Of a stretch of DNA of 64,000 nucleotides, positions 18,135 to 25,753 are shown piece by piece. The DNA comes from Microbacterium aoyamense (GTDB lineage Bacteria; Actinomycetota; Actinomycetes; Actinomycetales; Microbacteriaceae). Position 1 is the first letter of the stretch; each line of letters starts with the position of its first letter. Made by a program: the position numbers and the translations under genes. The stretch spans positions 1,178,001 to 1,242,000 of the forward strand of contig NZ_JAKNUT010000001.1 of assembly GCF_023155855.1 (NCBI RefSeq), read 5' to 3'. Under the pieces are notes generated by a model, which searched no databases, was not told where the DNA came from, and was given only the letters and a program-made list of their open reading frames with translations.

Positions 18135-18799
18135 TCTGCGAGGATTCCGCGCTGTTGCGCGAAGGACTCGTCCGGGTGCTGGAGGACGCGGGTCACGACG
18201 TCGTCGCCGCGGTTCCGGATGCCGCGAACCTCGACGAGACGGTCGACGAGTCCGCTCCCGAACTGTGCATCCTCGACGTCCGCCTCCCGCCGACCTGGAC
18301 CGACGAGGGCATCCGCGCCGCGCTCGCACTGCGCGCACGGCTGCCGCAGCTCGCGGTGCTCGTGCTGTCGCAGTACGTCGAGGAACGCTACGCCGCAGAG
18401 CTCGTGACGGGCAGCGGCGGAGCACTCGGCTACCTGCTCAAGGACCGCGTCGCGGACGTCGCCGAGTTCCTCGAGACGGTCGACCGCATCGGCGCCGGGG
18501 CGACCGTGCTCGATCCTGAGGTCGTCGCGCAGCTGCTGAACCGCCGCACGCGGGACGACCGGATGCTGCGGCTGACCGACCGGGAGTCCGCGGTGCTCGC
18601 GCTCGTCGCCGAGGGCCGCTCCAATCAGTCCATCGCCCAGACCCTCCACGTGACAGAGGGCAGCGTCGAGAAGCACATCACGAGCATCTTCCAGAAGCTC
18701 GGCCTCGAGCCCGACGAGTCGGGCAACCGGCGGGTGCTCGCTGCTCTCGCCCACCTCGAACACGGGGGCAGCGGCCCCCAGGCAGGAACGAACCGATGA
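18122..18799 (+). CDS. LuxR/NarL-type response regulator
   Basis: 225 residues with a GTG start inside the end of the kinase gene. The receiver domain has the acidic pair in ICEDSALL, phospho-acceptor Asp52 in CILDVRLPP and Lys in YLLKDRV. The C-terminal HTH reads LTDRESAVLALVAEGRSNQSIAQTLHVTEGSVEKHI. It forms a two-component pair with the preceding kinase and probably controls the DUF4097 protein that follows, the usual arrangement for LiaSR-like envelope-stress systems. The 3' end overlaps the next gene by ATGA. Confidence 0.92.
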   Translation: MRILICEDSALLREGLVRVLEDAGHDVVAAVPDAANLDETVDESAPELCILDVRLPPTWTDEGIRAALALRARLPQLAVLVLSQYVEERYAAELVTGSGGALGYLLKDRVADVAEFLETVDRIGAGATVLDPEVVAQLLNRRTRDDRMLRLTDRESAVLALVAEGRSNQSIAQTLHVTEGSVEKHITSIFQKLGLEPDESGNRRVLAALAHLEHGGSGPQAGTNR

Positions 18800-19635
18800 C
18801 CACCACGCTCACCCCGCCGCCCGTCTCGCCCGGCCCGCCGCCGGCGTCGTCGCCGTCCAGCAGCGGACGCATCATCGCCATCGTGCTGATCGTGATCGGC
18901 GCGGTCATCATCCTCGGTGCTGTCGCATCGGCAGTGTTCGCGACGGTCGCGGCGGCCTCGGCACGCACGACGTCGACCGCGCTCGCCGTCGACGGCGTCA
19001 GCGACCTCGACGTCGACGTGTCAGCCGGGTCGCTGCGGATCGAGTTCACCGACACCCGCGAGGCCGAGCTCGAGGTCACGAGCTCGTGGGGTCTCGCCCG
19101 GTGGACGCTCGAGCGCGAGGGAGACGAGCTCAACGTCGCCTCACCCCAGGGGTTCTTCAACGGCGGATGGCTCTGGGGCGGCACGGGCGATGCCGTGCTG
19201 CGACTGCCGAGCACGCTCAAGGGCATCGATGCCGACCTGGGCCTGTCGGCCGGAGACCTCCGCGTGGACGCCGCCTTCGACGAGGTGAACCTCGAGATCG
19301 GTGCGGGGAGCGCCGACATCCAGGGCATAGCGCGCGACCTCGATGCGCAGGTCAGCGCGGGCAGCGTCGACCTCGACCTCGAGAACGCGATCGAGGTGTC
19401 GATCGGGTTGAGTGCGGGATCGATGGATGCCGTCTTCACCGGCAGTCAGCCTCGGTCGATCGACGCCGAGGTGAGCGCCGGCAGCCTCGACCTGACCGTG
19501 CCCGAGGGCGAGTACAACGTGCAGTCCGAGGTCTCGGCCGGAGACTTCGACAACCGGATCGACTCGACCTCGGACGCGCGCAGCACGATCCGCGTGCAGC
19601 TGTCCGCGGGCTCGGCGACGCTCCGCGCCGGCTGA
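18796..19635 (+). CDS. DUF4097-type membrane-anchored beta-helix protein
   Basis: 279 residues: a Pro-rich cytoplasmic tail, one membrane segment (about 25-55), then an outward-facing repetitive domain with recurring VSAGSLRIEF, LSAGDLRVDA, IGAGSADIQG, VSAGSVDLDL, LSAGSMDAVF, VSAGSLDLTV and LSAGSATL strands. This regular S-A-G-[SD] period is the DUF4097 right-handed beta-solenoid. The family sits next to envelope-sensing two-component systems and may act as a stress-sensor accessory. The start overlaps the regulator stop by 4 bases, so the three genes form one operon. Confidence 0.85.
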   Translation: MTTTLTPPPVSPGPPPASSPSSSGRIIAIVLIVIGAVIILGAVASAVFATVAAASARTTSTALAVDGVSDLDVDVSAGSLRIEFTDTREAELEVTSSWGLARWTLEREGDELNVASPQGFFNGGWLWGGTGDAVLRLPSTLKGIDADLGLSAGDLRVDAAFDEVNLEIGAGSADIQGIARDLDAQVSAGSVDLDLENAIEVSIGLSAGSMDAVFTGSQPRSIDAEVSAGSLDLTVPEGEYNVQSEVSAGDFDNRIDSTSDARSTIRVQLSAGSATLRAG

Positions 19636-19670
19636 GCGGCGGCTCGCGGGCCCCCGCCTCCCGCACGAAA

Positions 19671-19738
19671 ATCGGTCAACCGCGCGAACTTCGGACCCCA
19701 GTGAGCTGGGAACTCCGACCTTCGCGCGGTTGATCGAT
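19671..19738. terminator. Long cruciform-like hairpin between convergent genes
   Basis: Arms 19671-19688 and 19721-19738 pair over 18 bases with one G-T wobble. The loop contains its own stem (CCCAG 19697-19701 with CTGGG 19706-19710) and a TCGGA/TCCGA pair, giving a nested structure. It probably terminates both the DUF4097 operon and the facing cofE operon. Confidence 0.7.
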
Positions 19739-19787
19739 TCTGGTGACGGGGACTGGTGGCAGGCGCCGCACCGCGTAGGAGGAGCGG

Positions 19788-20543
19788 TTAGGCGGATGCG
19801 CGGCCTGCGGCGAAGCCCTCGGCGTACGCCTCGTCGGCGCCGAGACGGAACATGTCGCGCTCGAGAGGACGCACGATCGACCGGGCGCCCGGCAGATCGA
19901 GCGGGCCGACCAGATCGGCGCGGCCGCGCACGACGGCGACGGGGCGCTGGGATGCCTTGCCCTTGACGAGATCGGCGGCCGAGGCGATCTCGTCGGCGAC
20001 ACACGGCATCGTTACCACGAGGGGGCGGCCCTCGGCATCGGTCTGTCCGCGCAGATCTTCGAAGACGTGGACTCCGGCCGCCCCGATCGCGGAGTCGGTC
20101 TGGCCCTCGCGCCACGCGCGGCCGAGGGTGTCGGTGACGATCACCCCGATCTCGGCGCCGAGCAGCGTGCGCAGACCCGACGCGATGGCGCGGGCCGAGG
20201 CATCCGGATCCACCGGCAGGAGCAGCACCGTGCCTTCGGGAGTGTTGGATGCATCGACCCCCGCGGCGGCGGACACCATCCCGAGCCGGTTCTGCACGAT
20301 GCGCGTGCGACCGCCGTTCGGCGTCTCGCGCGTCGCGACGACGCGCACGGTCTCGGCCGTGATGGCGTCCTCGCGATCATCGGCGGCGACGATCCGACCC
20401 TCGGCCTTCGAGACGATCTTGGACGTCACCACGACGATGTCACCGCCCTGAAGCTCGCCACGTGCAGCGGACGCGATCAGTGCGACGAGGTCGTCGCCCG
20501 GGACGATCTCAGGAATGCCCTCGAGGGCCCAGACGGAGAGCAT
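19788..20543 (-). CDS. cofE: Coenzyme F420-0:L-glutamate ligase
   Basis: 251 residues. CofE features: [70 protein letters not shown] (the family signature) and [16 protein letters not shown]. It adds glutamates to F420-0 using GTP. This is a stand-alone CofE domain, without the C-terminal FMN-reductase-like domain seen in mycobacterial FbiB. Its ATG abuts the stop of the GNAT gene upstream, so the two are co-transcribed. No other F420 genes are in the window. Confidence 0.92.
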   Translation of the reverse strand: MLSVWALEGIPEIVPGDDLVALIASAARGELQGGDIVVVTSKIVSKAEGRIVAADDREDAITAETVRVVATRETPNGGRTRIVQNRLGMVSAAAGVDASNTPEGTVLLLPVDPDASARAIASGLRTLLGAEIGVIVTDTLGRAWREGQTDSAIGAAGVHVFEDLRGQTDAEGRPLVVTMPCVADEIASAADLVKGKASQRPVAVVRGRADLVGPLDLPGARSIVRPLERDMFRLGADEAYAEGFAAGRASA

Positions 20544-21050
20544 TCAGCGGACGAACCGTACCTCGGTGAGCGTCTCGCCGAGGAAGGGCTCGGTGTGCGT
20601 CGCTCCGTCGAGGGTGAAGCCGTTGCGCACGTAGAAGCGGTGCGCGCGGGGGTTGTCGTCGGCGACCCAGAGGTACGACTCCTCGTCGTCGGGAACGACG
20701 GCGTCGAAGAGGCGCTGGCCGATGCCCGTGCCGTGGAACGCGTCGAGGAGGTAGATGAAGTACAGCTCGCGGAAACGCGGGGCATCCTTGTCGCGAGCGG
20801 GACCCGAGCCGGCGAAGCCGACGATCTCGCCGTCTGAGAGGGCGGCGAACATCTTGAAGTCGGGGCCCTGTGCTGCCCAGTGCGTCCACAGCTCGGCCAG
20901 GCGCTTGGGTGAGACGGCCTCGAGGGCCGCCTTGCTGATCAGGTGGTCGTACGTCTCGTGCCAGCACGTCGCGTGGACGCGACCGAGTGCTTCGGCATCC
21001 ACGTCACGGACCGGACGGACGACGATGTCGGTCTGGAGTTCGGCAACCAT
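20544..21050 (-). CDS. GNAT-family N-acetyltransferase
   Basis: 168 residues with the GNAT core: VVRPVRDVDAEALGRVHATCWHETYDHLI at the start, beta-strand LYFIYLLDAFHGTGIGQRLFDAV carrying the acetyl-CoA loop (GTGIGQRL), and AHRFYVRNGFTLDG at the end. The substrate is unknown. It is the first gene of a two-gene operon with cofE and has a leaderless-type promoter. Confidence 0.88.
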   Translation of the reverse strand: MVAELQTDIVVRPVRDVDAEALGRVHATCWHETYDHLISKAALEAVSPKRLAELWTHWAAQGPDFKMFAALSDGEIVGFAGSGPARDKDAPRFRELYFIYLLDAFHGTGIGQRLFDAVVPDDEESYLWVADDNPRAHRFYVRNGFTLDGATHTEPFLGETLTEVRFVR

Positions 21051-21056
21051 GGCCAG

Positions 21057-21062
21057 ACTCTA
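21057..21062 (-). promoter_or_regulatory. Leaderless-type -10 box TAGAGT
   Basis: On the minus strand TAGAGT ends 6 bases before the ATG at 21050, and no ribosome site is present. Confidence 0.5.
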
Positions 21063-21091
21063 CGCGCGCCCTGCGACGACGCGAAATCGAA

Positions 21092-21108
21092 CCGATTCGC
21101 CGAATCGG
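21092..21108. promoter_or_regulatory. Perfect 17-base palindrome in a divergent promoter region
   Basis: CCGATTCGCCGAATCGG has two perfect 8-base arms around one base. It stands 30 bases upstream of the GNAT -10 box and 69 bases upstream of the thioesterase -10 box, a fitting place for an operator. No regulator gene is adjacent. Confidence 0.4.
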
Positions 21109-21176
21109 CGGACAGAAATCATCGCCGCGGTCTGTAGGAATGCGACATCCCTTTCGCTGAAAGGACCGCGTGTGGC

Positions 21177-21182
21177 TACCAT
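21177..21182 (+). promoter_or_regulatory. Leaderless-type -10 box TACCAT
   Basis: TACCAT ends 8 bases before the GTG at 21191. If it is used, it decides for that start over the longer GTG at 21170. Confidence 0.35.
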
Positions 21183-21190
21183 CGCACCTC

Positions 21191-21751
21191 GTGAACGTGA
21201 TCTGGCGCACCCTCCTGACGATCTGGCGCGCGAAGGCGCAGCTGCGCCGCAACGGCCCCCTCGACCCGACCGCGATCGGCCGTGTCACGGTGCGGACGCT
21301 CCCCACCGACATCGACCTGCTCGGCCACATGAACAACGGCCGGTACGGCTCGCTCTTCGATCTCGGCCGGTTCGATCTGCTGATCCGCACGGGCCTGTGG
21401 GACCTCCTCGCCGAGCGCAAGTGGTACGCCGTCGTCGCGAGCGAGACGATCACGTTCCGCAAGTCGCTGGAGTTGTGGCAGTCCTTCACCGTCGAGTCTC
21501 GGCTCATGGGTCACGACGAGAAGTCGTCGTACCTCATCCATCGGGCCGTCGTCGACGGCGAGATCTACGCCGAGATGATCGTGCGGGCCCGCTTCCTCCG
21601 CCGGAGCGGAGGGATCGTGCCGCTCGAGGAGCTCTTCGAGGCGCTGCATCGCCCCGATGACCTTCCCGAGCTCGAGCCCTGGGTGCACGAATGGGCCGAG
21701 GCATCCGCCCTGCCGTCGACCAAGAAGCCCGCACCGAGCACCTGGCGCTGA
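21191..21751 (+). CDS. Acyl-CoA thioesterase-like hotdog protein
   Basis: 186 residues from the GTG at 21191 (MNVIWRTLL..., a common start in this family); a GTG at 21170 behind AAAGGA would add seven residues. The hotdog domain shows LPTDIDLLGHMNNGRYGSLFDLGRFDLL, the 4-hydroxybenzoyl-CoA-thioesterase-like signature with the D-x-x-GHMNN motif, and AVVASETITFRKSLELWQSFTVESRL. A hydrophobic first helix (VIWRTLLTIW) suggests membrane contact. The thioester substrate is unknown. Confidence 0.85.
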   Translation: MNVIWRTLLTIWRAKAQLRRNGPLDPTAIGRVTVRTLPTDIDLLGHMNNGRYGSLFDLGRFDLLIRTGLWDLLAERKWYAVVASETITFRKSLELWQSFTVESRLMGHDEKSSYLIHRAVVDGEIYAEMIVRARFLRRSGGIVPLEELFEALHRPDDLPELEPWVHEWAEASALPSTKKPAPSTWR

Positions 21752-21760
21752 TCGTCGCGA

Positions 21761-21766
21761 TACCGT
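21761..21766 (+). promoter_or_regulatory. Leaderless-type -10 box TACCGT
   Basis: TACCGT ends exactly 6 bases before the GTG at 21773, the same hexamer and spacing as before the kinase at 16869. Confidence 0.55.
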
Positions 21767-21772
21767 GAGATC

Positions 21773-23107
21773 GTGATCGCGATCCTCACCGGAGCCGGGC
21801 GGCAGCTGCTCGCCCACTGGCCTCCGATCGTCGCGTGGTTCCTCGCGGGAGTCCTCGTGAACTGGGCGGTCATCCAGGTCGCCGGGTGGGTCGGCGCGTA
21901 CTCCGCGCTCGGCGGTGCGCTCCTGCTTCCGCTCGCGATCCTCGCGCGCCTCGTGAGCTACGTCGCGATGTTCCTCGTCGTGCGCGACGGGATGCGGGAG
22001 CTCGGCATCATCGCACCGCGGCCCGAGAGCGCCGACGATCGCCGCGAGCAGTTCCTGCGCGCGCTCCTCGGATCGATCCTTCCGTTCGTCGCGTTCTACG
22101 CCGCGTGGGGTCTCCTGCGCGACGACATGGCCTTCTACTACCAGCGTGTGCTGGAAGTGGGCGTACTGCGCGGCGAGGTCGGCGACGGCGAGAACGGCTG
22201 GCTGTCGTTCAGCATCTGGACGGTGCTGCTCATCGTCATCGCCTTCGGTCTGCGCTGGCTCCTGAAGCGGCACGCGGCACGGCTGCCACGATGGTTCGCT
22301 TTCGGGGCCGTCTATCTCGAGCTGCTCTGGGTCTTCCTCACCGCCACGCTGATCGGCGACGGGTTCGCTGCGCTCGGTTCGTGGGTGGACTCCCGTCAAG
22401 CGGTCGTGTGGGTCGCGGACGCGCGGTCATGGCTCTCAGGTCAGCTCGTGGTCATCGCCTGGCTCTGGGAGGCGATCGAGTGGTTCCTCGGCGAAGCGGG
22501 CGGCATCATCCTCAAGCCCCTCGCGTGGCTCGCGATCGCCGGCGTCGTGTACGGCCAGGCGGTGGCGCCCCGCGGCGTCCAGGTGCGTGGGGGCTTCGTC
22601 GATCGCGCGCGCACGCGGTGGACGCGGGTCCCGGGCTGGCTTCGGTCGAGGCTCGCTGACGTGTGGGGCGACCTCATCGGTCGCTTTCGGCCCATCGGAC
22701 GCGTGTTCGTGCTGATGTGGCGGGCGGGGCCCATCCTCATCGGCGGGTACATCCTGCTCTACACGGTGCTGACGGCTCTCGAGTCCCTCTTCGGGATCGG
22801 GGTCACACGCGTGTTCGGGCCGAACGACTTCGCGGGCTTCTGGGCCGTCAACGATCAGCTGATCCTGCTGCTGATCCCGCTTCTCATCGAACCGCTGCGC
22901 ATCGTGCTCGTCTCGTCGTCGTACGACCAGGTGATCGGTCGGCTGCTGCAGCGGGATGCCGACGCCTCCGCCGAGGCGCTGACCACGGCATCGGACGGCG
23001 CCGGGTCGACTCACGGCACGGCAGCCAGCAGCAGGCGCTCGCCGTCTCCGGCGGCGCTGAACAGCTCCAGCACGAATGGTCCCGATGCGTCCGAGGGGAC
23101 GACGTAG
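21773..23107 (+). CDS. Polytopic membrane protein, unknown
   Basis: 444 residues, not recognised. There are about eight hydrophobic segments: roughly residues 10-40, 42-70, 100-120, 148-165, 175-198, 220-265, 318-345 and 358-385. Between them lie Arg-rich cytoplasmic loops (RARTRWTRVPGWLRSRL). The C-terminal 60 residues are hydrophilic, rich in Ser/Ala/Asp, and coded by DNA that is also the 3' end of the facing gene (97-base overlap). GTG start, leaderless-type promoter. It may belong with the neighbouring small membrane-anchored proteins, but they are on the other strand. Confidence 0.75.
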   Translation: MIAILTGAGRQLLAHWPPIVAWFLAGVLVNWAVIQVAGWVGAYSALGGALLLPLAILARLVSYVAMFLVVRDGMRELGIIAPRPESADDRREQFLRALLGSILPFVAFYAAWGLLRDDMAFYYQRVLEVGVLRGEVGDGENGWLSFSIWTVLLIVIAFGLRWLLKRHAARLPRWFAFGAVYLELLWVFLTATLIGDGFAALGSWVDSRQAVVWVADARSWLSGQLVVIAWLWEAIEWFLGEAGGIILKPLAWLAIAGVVYGQAVAPRGVQVRGGFVDRARTRWTRVPGWLRSRLADVWGDLIGRFRPIGRVFVLMWRAGPILIGGYILLYTVLTALESLFGIGVTRVFGPNDFAGFWAVNDQLILLLIPLLIEPLRIVLVSSSYDQVIGRLLQRDADASAEALTTASDGAGSTHGTAASSRRSPSPAALNSSSTNGPDASEGTT

Positions 23108-23520
23108 TCGAGCGACAACGTGTACGGACCGGGCTGCGAGGTATCGCAGTAGGTCACGCGCTCCGGATCGTACGGACGATCCAGCGAGAGGCTGGATTCG
23201 ATCCAGCGGCGGCCTTGGCCTGACGCTTCGACGAGCTCCGGGGGGAGGCACGCGAACTCCGAGCGCCGGGGATCGAGTTCGAGCTCGACCGCGATCACGC
23301 GCGCACCCGGAGGCGCGCCCTCGACGCGGTCGAAGCTCGCTCGGAGCGGACCGACGTCCGCACCCGCGTATTCGGCCGTCTCGCCGACGGCGACGGCCCG
23401 CGTGTGCATCGCCGGCAGGTCCTGCCACGCGTTGAGCGAGATCACCACGGCCGTCACGGGAGCCAGCACCGCGATCGCGCCCAGCGCGAGCGCGTTGCTC
23501 CTCCACCAACCCCGCGTCAC
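23011..23520 (-). CDS. Small membrane-anchored protein, unknown (third of three)
   Basis: 169 residues: a membrane segment at 10-30 (ALALGAIAVLAPVTAVVISLN), then an extracytoplasmic beta-rich domain (GARVIAVELELDPRR, two Cys in EFACLPPE and TYCDTSQPG that could form a disulfide). Not recognised with certainty. It resembles the two upstream genes in plan (one anchor plus one DUF4352-like domain). Its start overlaps the preceding stop by 4 bases, and its 3' end overlaps the convergent membrane-protein gene by 97 bases. Confidence 0.75.
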   Translation of the reverse strand: MTRGWWRSNALALGAIAVLAPVTAVVISLNAWQDLPAMHTRAVAVGETAEYAGADVGPLRASFDRVEGAPPGARVIAVELELDPRRSEFACLPPELVEASGQGRRWIESSLSLDRPYDPERVTYCDTSQPGPYTLSLDYVVPSDASGPFVLELFSAAGDGERLLLAAVP

Positions 23521-24056
23521 GATCGGGCCGATTCTGTCGGGTTCAGTTCGATCGAGTCGACGGTGTCGAGTGCGGCCAGGTCGACGGACAGCTCGATGAC
23601 GGAGTCCAGCCGAGGCGTGGGGTTCATACCGAGCACGATCGTCGCGCCGCCCGTGCGCACGTCCGGGGGCAGCTCGAACGCGAGGTCGCCTGCCATGGTG
23701 AGTCCGGCATCGAGCGACTGCCGACGCATCGTCGACACGCGTTCGCTCGCGGAGTAGGTGCGACCGTCGGTCTCGAGTGTCGTGAGGAACAGACCGCCGG
23801 GTTCGAGGATCGCGCCGGCCGACAGTTCCACAACGATCCAGTTGCCGTCCGCACTCCAGTCGCCGGAGGTCACGGTGTCGGCGTGGCGAACGCTCGAGAT
23901 CGTGGCGTGGAGGTTCCGGCCGACGGCCGGTTCCCCGATCGAGGCGCGAACGGGGAAGGGCGCCTCACGGGCGTCCTCGGGTGGGGTGAGTGCGGACACG
24001 CCCCATGCCGCCACGACGAGCGAGACGCCGATCGTCCATTGCAGCGCGCGCTTCAT
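23517..24056 (-). CDS. Small membrane-anchored protein, unknown (second of three)
   Basis: 179 residues with an N-terminal anchor or signal (LQWTIGVSLVVAAWGVSAL), then a beta-rich domain: VGRNLHATISSVRHADTVTSGDW..NWIVVELSAGA..., with the V-x-E-L strand and GRTYSASERVSTM typical of DUF4352-like folds that sense or bind ligands outside the cell. It has no Cys lipobox. Overlaps of 4 bases on both sides make it the middle gene of a three-gene operon. Function unknown. Confidence 0.75.
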   Translation of the reverse strand: MKRALQWTIGVSLVVAAWGVSALTPPEDAREAPFPVRASIGEPAVGRNLHATISSVRHADTVTSGDWSADGNWIVVELSAGAILEPGGLFLTTLETDGRTYSASERVSTMRRQSLDAGLTMAGDLAFELPPDVRTGGATIVLGMNPTPRLDSVIELSVDLAALDTVDSIELNPTESARS

Positions 24057-24745
24057 GACGGCTCCGTCTGCGCCGCGTCGCGGATCTGGAGCGTCAGCTC
24101 GGCCGCGGGCCGCGGGTCGGTCCAGGACGTCCCCGACATGACGAACGTGCCGGTGTACAGGGCGAGATCGTTGAGGGTGACCCGCAGTGTGTCGCCGTCG
24201 TGGTACTCGCCGTCTTCGACGCGCAGACGGAAGTCGAGTTCGACCGGCATGCCGGGCTGCAGCGTCTCGGACGCCGTCGCGTCATCGACCCGCATGGCGC
24301 GCGCATCTGCCAGTGACAGCCCGTCGATCGTGATGTTGTCCGTCAACCCCGCCGTGGGCTGGGGCTTGTCCCAGAGGTTCTCGGCGAGAACGCGCACGAT
24401 GAGCATCCGCTCGCCTTCGTCGAGGTAGATCCCCGCGTCGGGGTCCGCGTCCTGCAGGTACGCACTCTCGACCGTGAGTGCGTACTGGTCGCTCACGTGC
24501 ACATCGCCGGCGGCGATCGTCGAAGGGCCGGGCGGGTCGACGGTCGCGAGGCCGCCGAAGGCAGCCGTGACGACCAGGAGGAGCGCGGTCGCGATGCCGG
24601 CGAACCAGGATGTGGGCACGCGGCCGGCCGCCGTCCGCACCCAGCGGAAACGGCGCTGCGGCTCGGGCGCCGGGGGCTGCGCAGCCTGAACCTCGCGCAC
24701 GCGGCGCGCGTCAGCGCGTGTCTGCGGCGCACCCCCATCCGTCAC
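24053..24745 (-). CDS. Small membrane-anchored protein, DUF4352-like (first of three)
   Basis: 230 residues with a GTG start. A cytoplasmic, charged N-terminus (about 45 residues) precedes one membrane helix (SWFAGIATALLLVVTAAFGGL) and an outer domain with YALTVESAYLQDAD..., GERMLIVRVLAENLWD and DGLSLADARAM strands, as in DUF4352. It is the lead gene of the three-gene operon. The start codon is 10 bases from the LysR stop on the same strand, so it could also be read through from LysR. Confidence 0.75.
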   Translation of the reverse strand: MTDGGAPQTRADARRVREVQAAQPPAPEPQRRFRWVRTAAGRVPTSWFAGIATALLLVVTAAFGGLATVDPPGPSTIAAGDVHVSDQYALTVESAYLQDADPDAGIYLDEGERMLIVRVLAENLWDKPQPTAGLTDNITIDGLSLADARAMRVDDATASETLQPGMPVELDFRLRVEDGEYHDGDTLRVTLNDLALYTGTFVMSGTSWTDPRPAAELTLQIRDAAQTEPS

Positions 24746-24751
24746 GCGATC

Positions 24752-24757
24752 AGCCTA
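24752..24757 (-). promoter_or_regulatory. Possible leaderless -10 box TAGGCT
   Basis: On the minus strand TAGGCT ends 6 bases before the GTG at 24745. Its first three bases are the TAG stop codon of the LysR gene, so the match may be partly chance. Confidence 0.35.
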
Positions 24758-25651
24758 TTCGACGGTTGTGCCGTCGGATCTGCGCGCGGGGAAGGCGGCC
24801 TGGAGGGCGCCGAGCACGGCGCGGATGCCGGGCCGCGTCGCCGACGAGGCTCGCAGTGCGGCGAAGACGTCGCGCGCGGGCTCGCCGGGAAGCTCCACGA
24901 GACGCACCGGCGGTCGTGAGCCCGCCCATACGAGGTCGGGCAGTACCCCGACGGCGACGCCGGAGCGGATGAGTCCGATGTGCGCGGTGAGGTCGGCGAG
25001 CTCGAACCGCACGTCCGGCTCGAAGCCCGCGGCCCGACACTGCTGCACAGCCCACTCGCGGGCGGCCGTTCCCTTCGGCTCCATGACCCACGCGCGGCCG
25101 GAGACCGCCGCGAGACCATCGGCGGGATCCGATGCCGGCACCGCGAGCCGGATCGCATCGCTGCCGAGGAGCACCCGCTCGAGGCCGGCTTCGTGCGCCC
25201 GCGTGCGCCCCGGGTACTGCTCGGCGATCACGAGGTCGAACCGCCGCGCCGAGAGCTCGAAGAGTCCCTCCTCCGGAGGACGTTCGGCGACCTCGATGCG
25301 CACAGCCGGGTCCAGCGCCGAGAGAGCTGCCGGAAGGATCGCATGGACGGCGGTCTGCATCGCGGCGATGCGCACGGGGGCGATCCCCGGCTGCAGCGAC
25401 TCGAGCTCGCCGCGGATCCCCTCTTCGAGCTCGAGTGCGCGCGCCGCGTGCTCCGCGAGCGCCGCGCCGTGCTCGGTCAGTCGGACGCGCCGCCCGTCGG
25501 CCACGAGCAGCGGCACACCGGCATCCTTCTCCAACTGGGCGAGCTGCTGCGAGATCGTCGACGGACTGTACGCGAGGGCCTCCGCGACGGCGGCGAGCGT
25601 GCCCCGGAGCGCGAGCTCGTGCAGCAGTCGCAGCCGTCTCAGCTCGAACAC
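24755..25651 (-). CDS. LysR-family transcriptional regulator
   Basis: 298 residues from the GTG at 25651, which has GAAGGG 5 bases upstream; an ATG at 25684 would add 11 residues but lacks a ribosome site. The N-terminal HTH reads FELRRLRLLHELALRGTLAAVAEALAYSPSTISQQLAQLEKDAG, typical of LysR. The effector domain follows (VRIAAMQTAVHAILPAAL). It is divergent from putA, so it likely controls proline use, with proline or an intermediate as ligand (inferred). Confidence 0.9.
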   Translation of the reverse strand: MFELRRLRLLHELALRGTLAAVAEALAYSPSTISQQLAQLEKDAGVPLLVADGRRVRLTEHGAALAEHAARALELEEGIRGELESLQPGIAPVRIAAMQTAVHAILPAALSALDPAVRIEVAERPPEEGLFELSARRFDLVIAEQYPGRTRAHEAGLERVLLGSDAIRLAVPASDPADGLAAVSGRAWVMEPKGTAAREWAVQQCRAAGFEPDVRFELADLTAHIGLIRSGVAVGVLPDLVWAGSRPPVRLVELPGEPARDVFAALRASSATRPGIRAVLGALQAAFPARRSDGTTVE

Positions 25652-25678
25652 GATGACCCTTCGATGATGTCGATGAGT

Positions 25679-25710
25679 AATCATCGCAGATGATCGCTTT
25701 TCATGAATGA
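25679..25710. promoter_or_regulatory. Palindromic operators between lysR and putA
   Basis: TCATCGCAGATGA (25681-25693) and TCATGAATGA (25701-25710) are adjacent dyads sharing TCAT/ATGA arms 20 bases apart, on the same face of the helix. They fit the two half-sites of a LysR-controlled divergent promoter. Confidence 0.5.
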
Positions 25711-25753
25711 TTGAAGGGTGGATGCTGGAACCACCCTGAAACGAAGGACCGCG

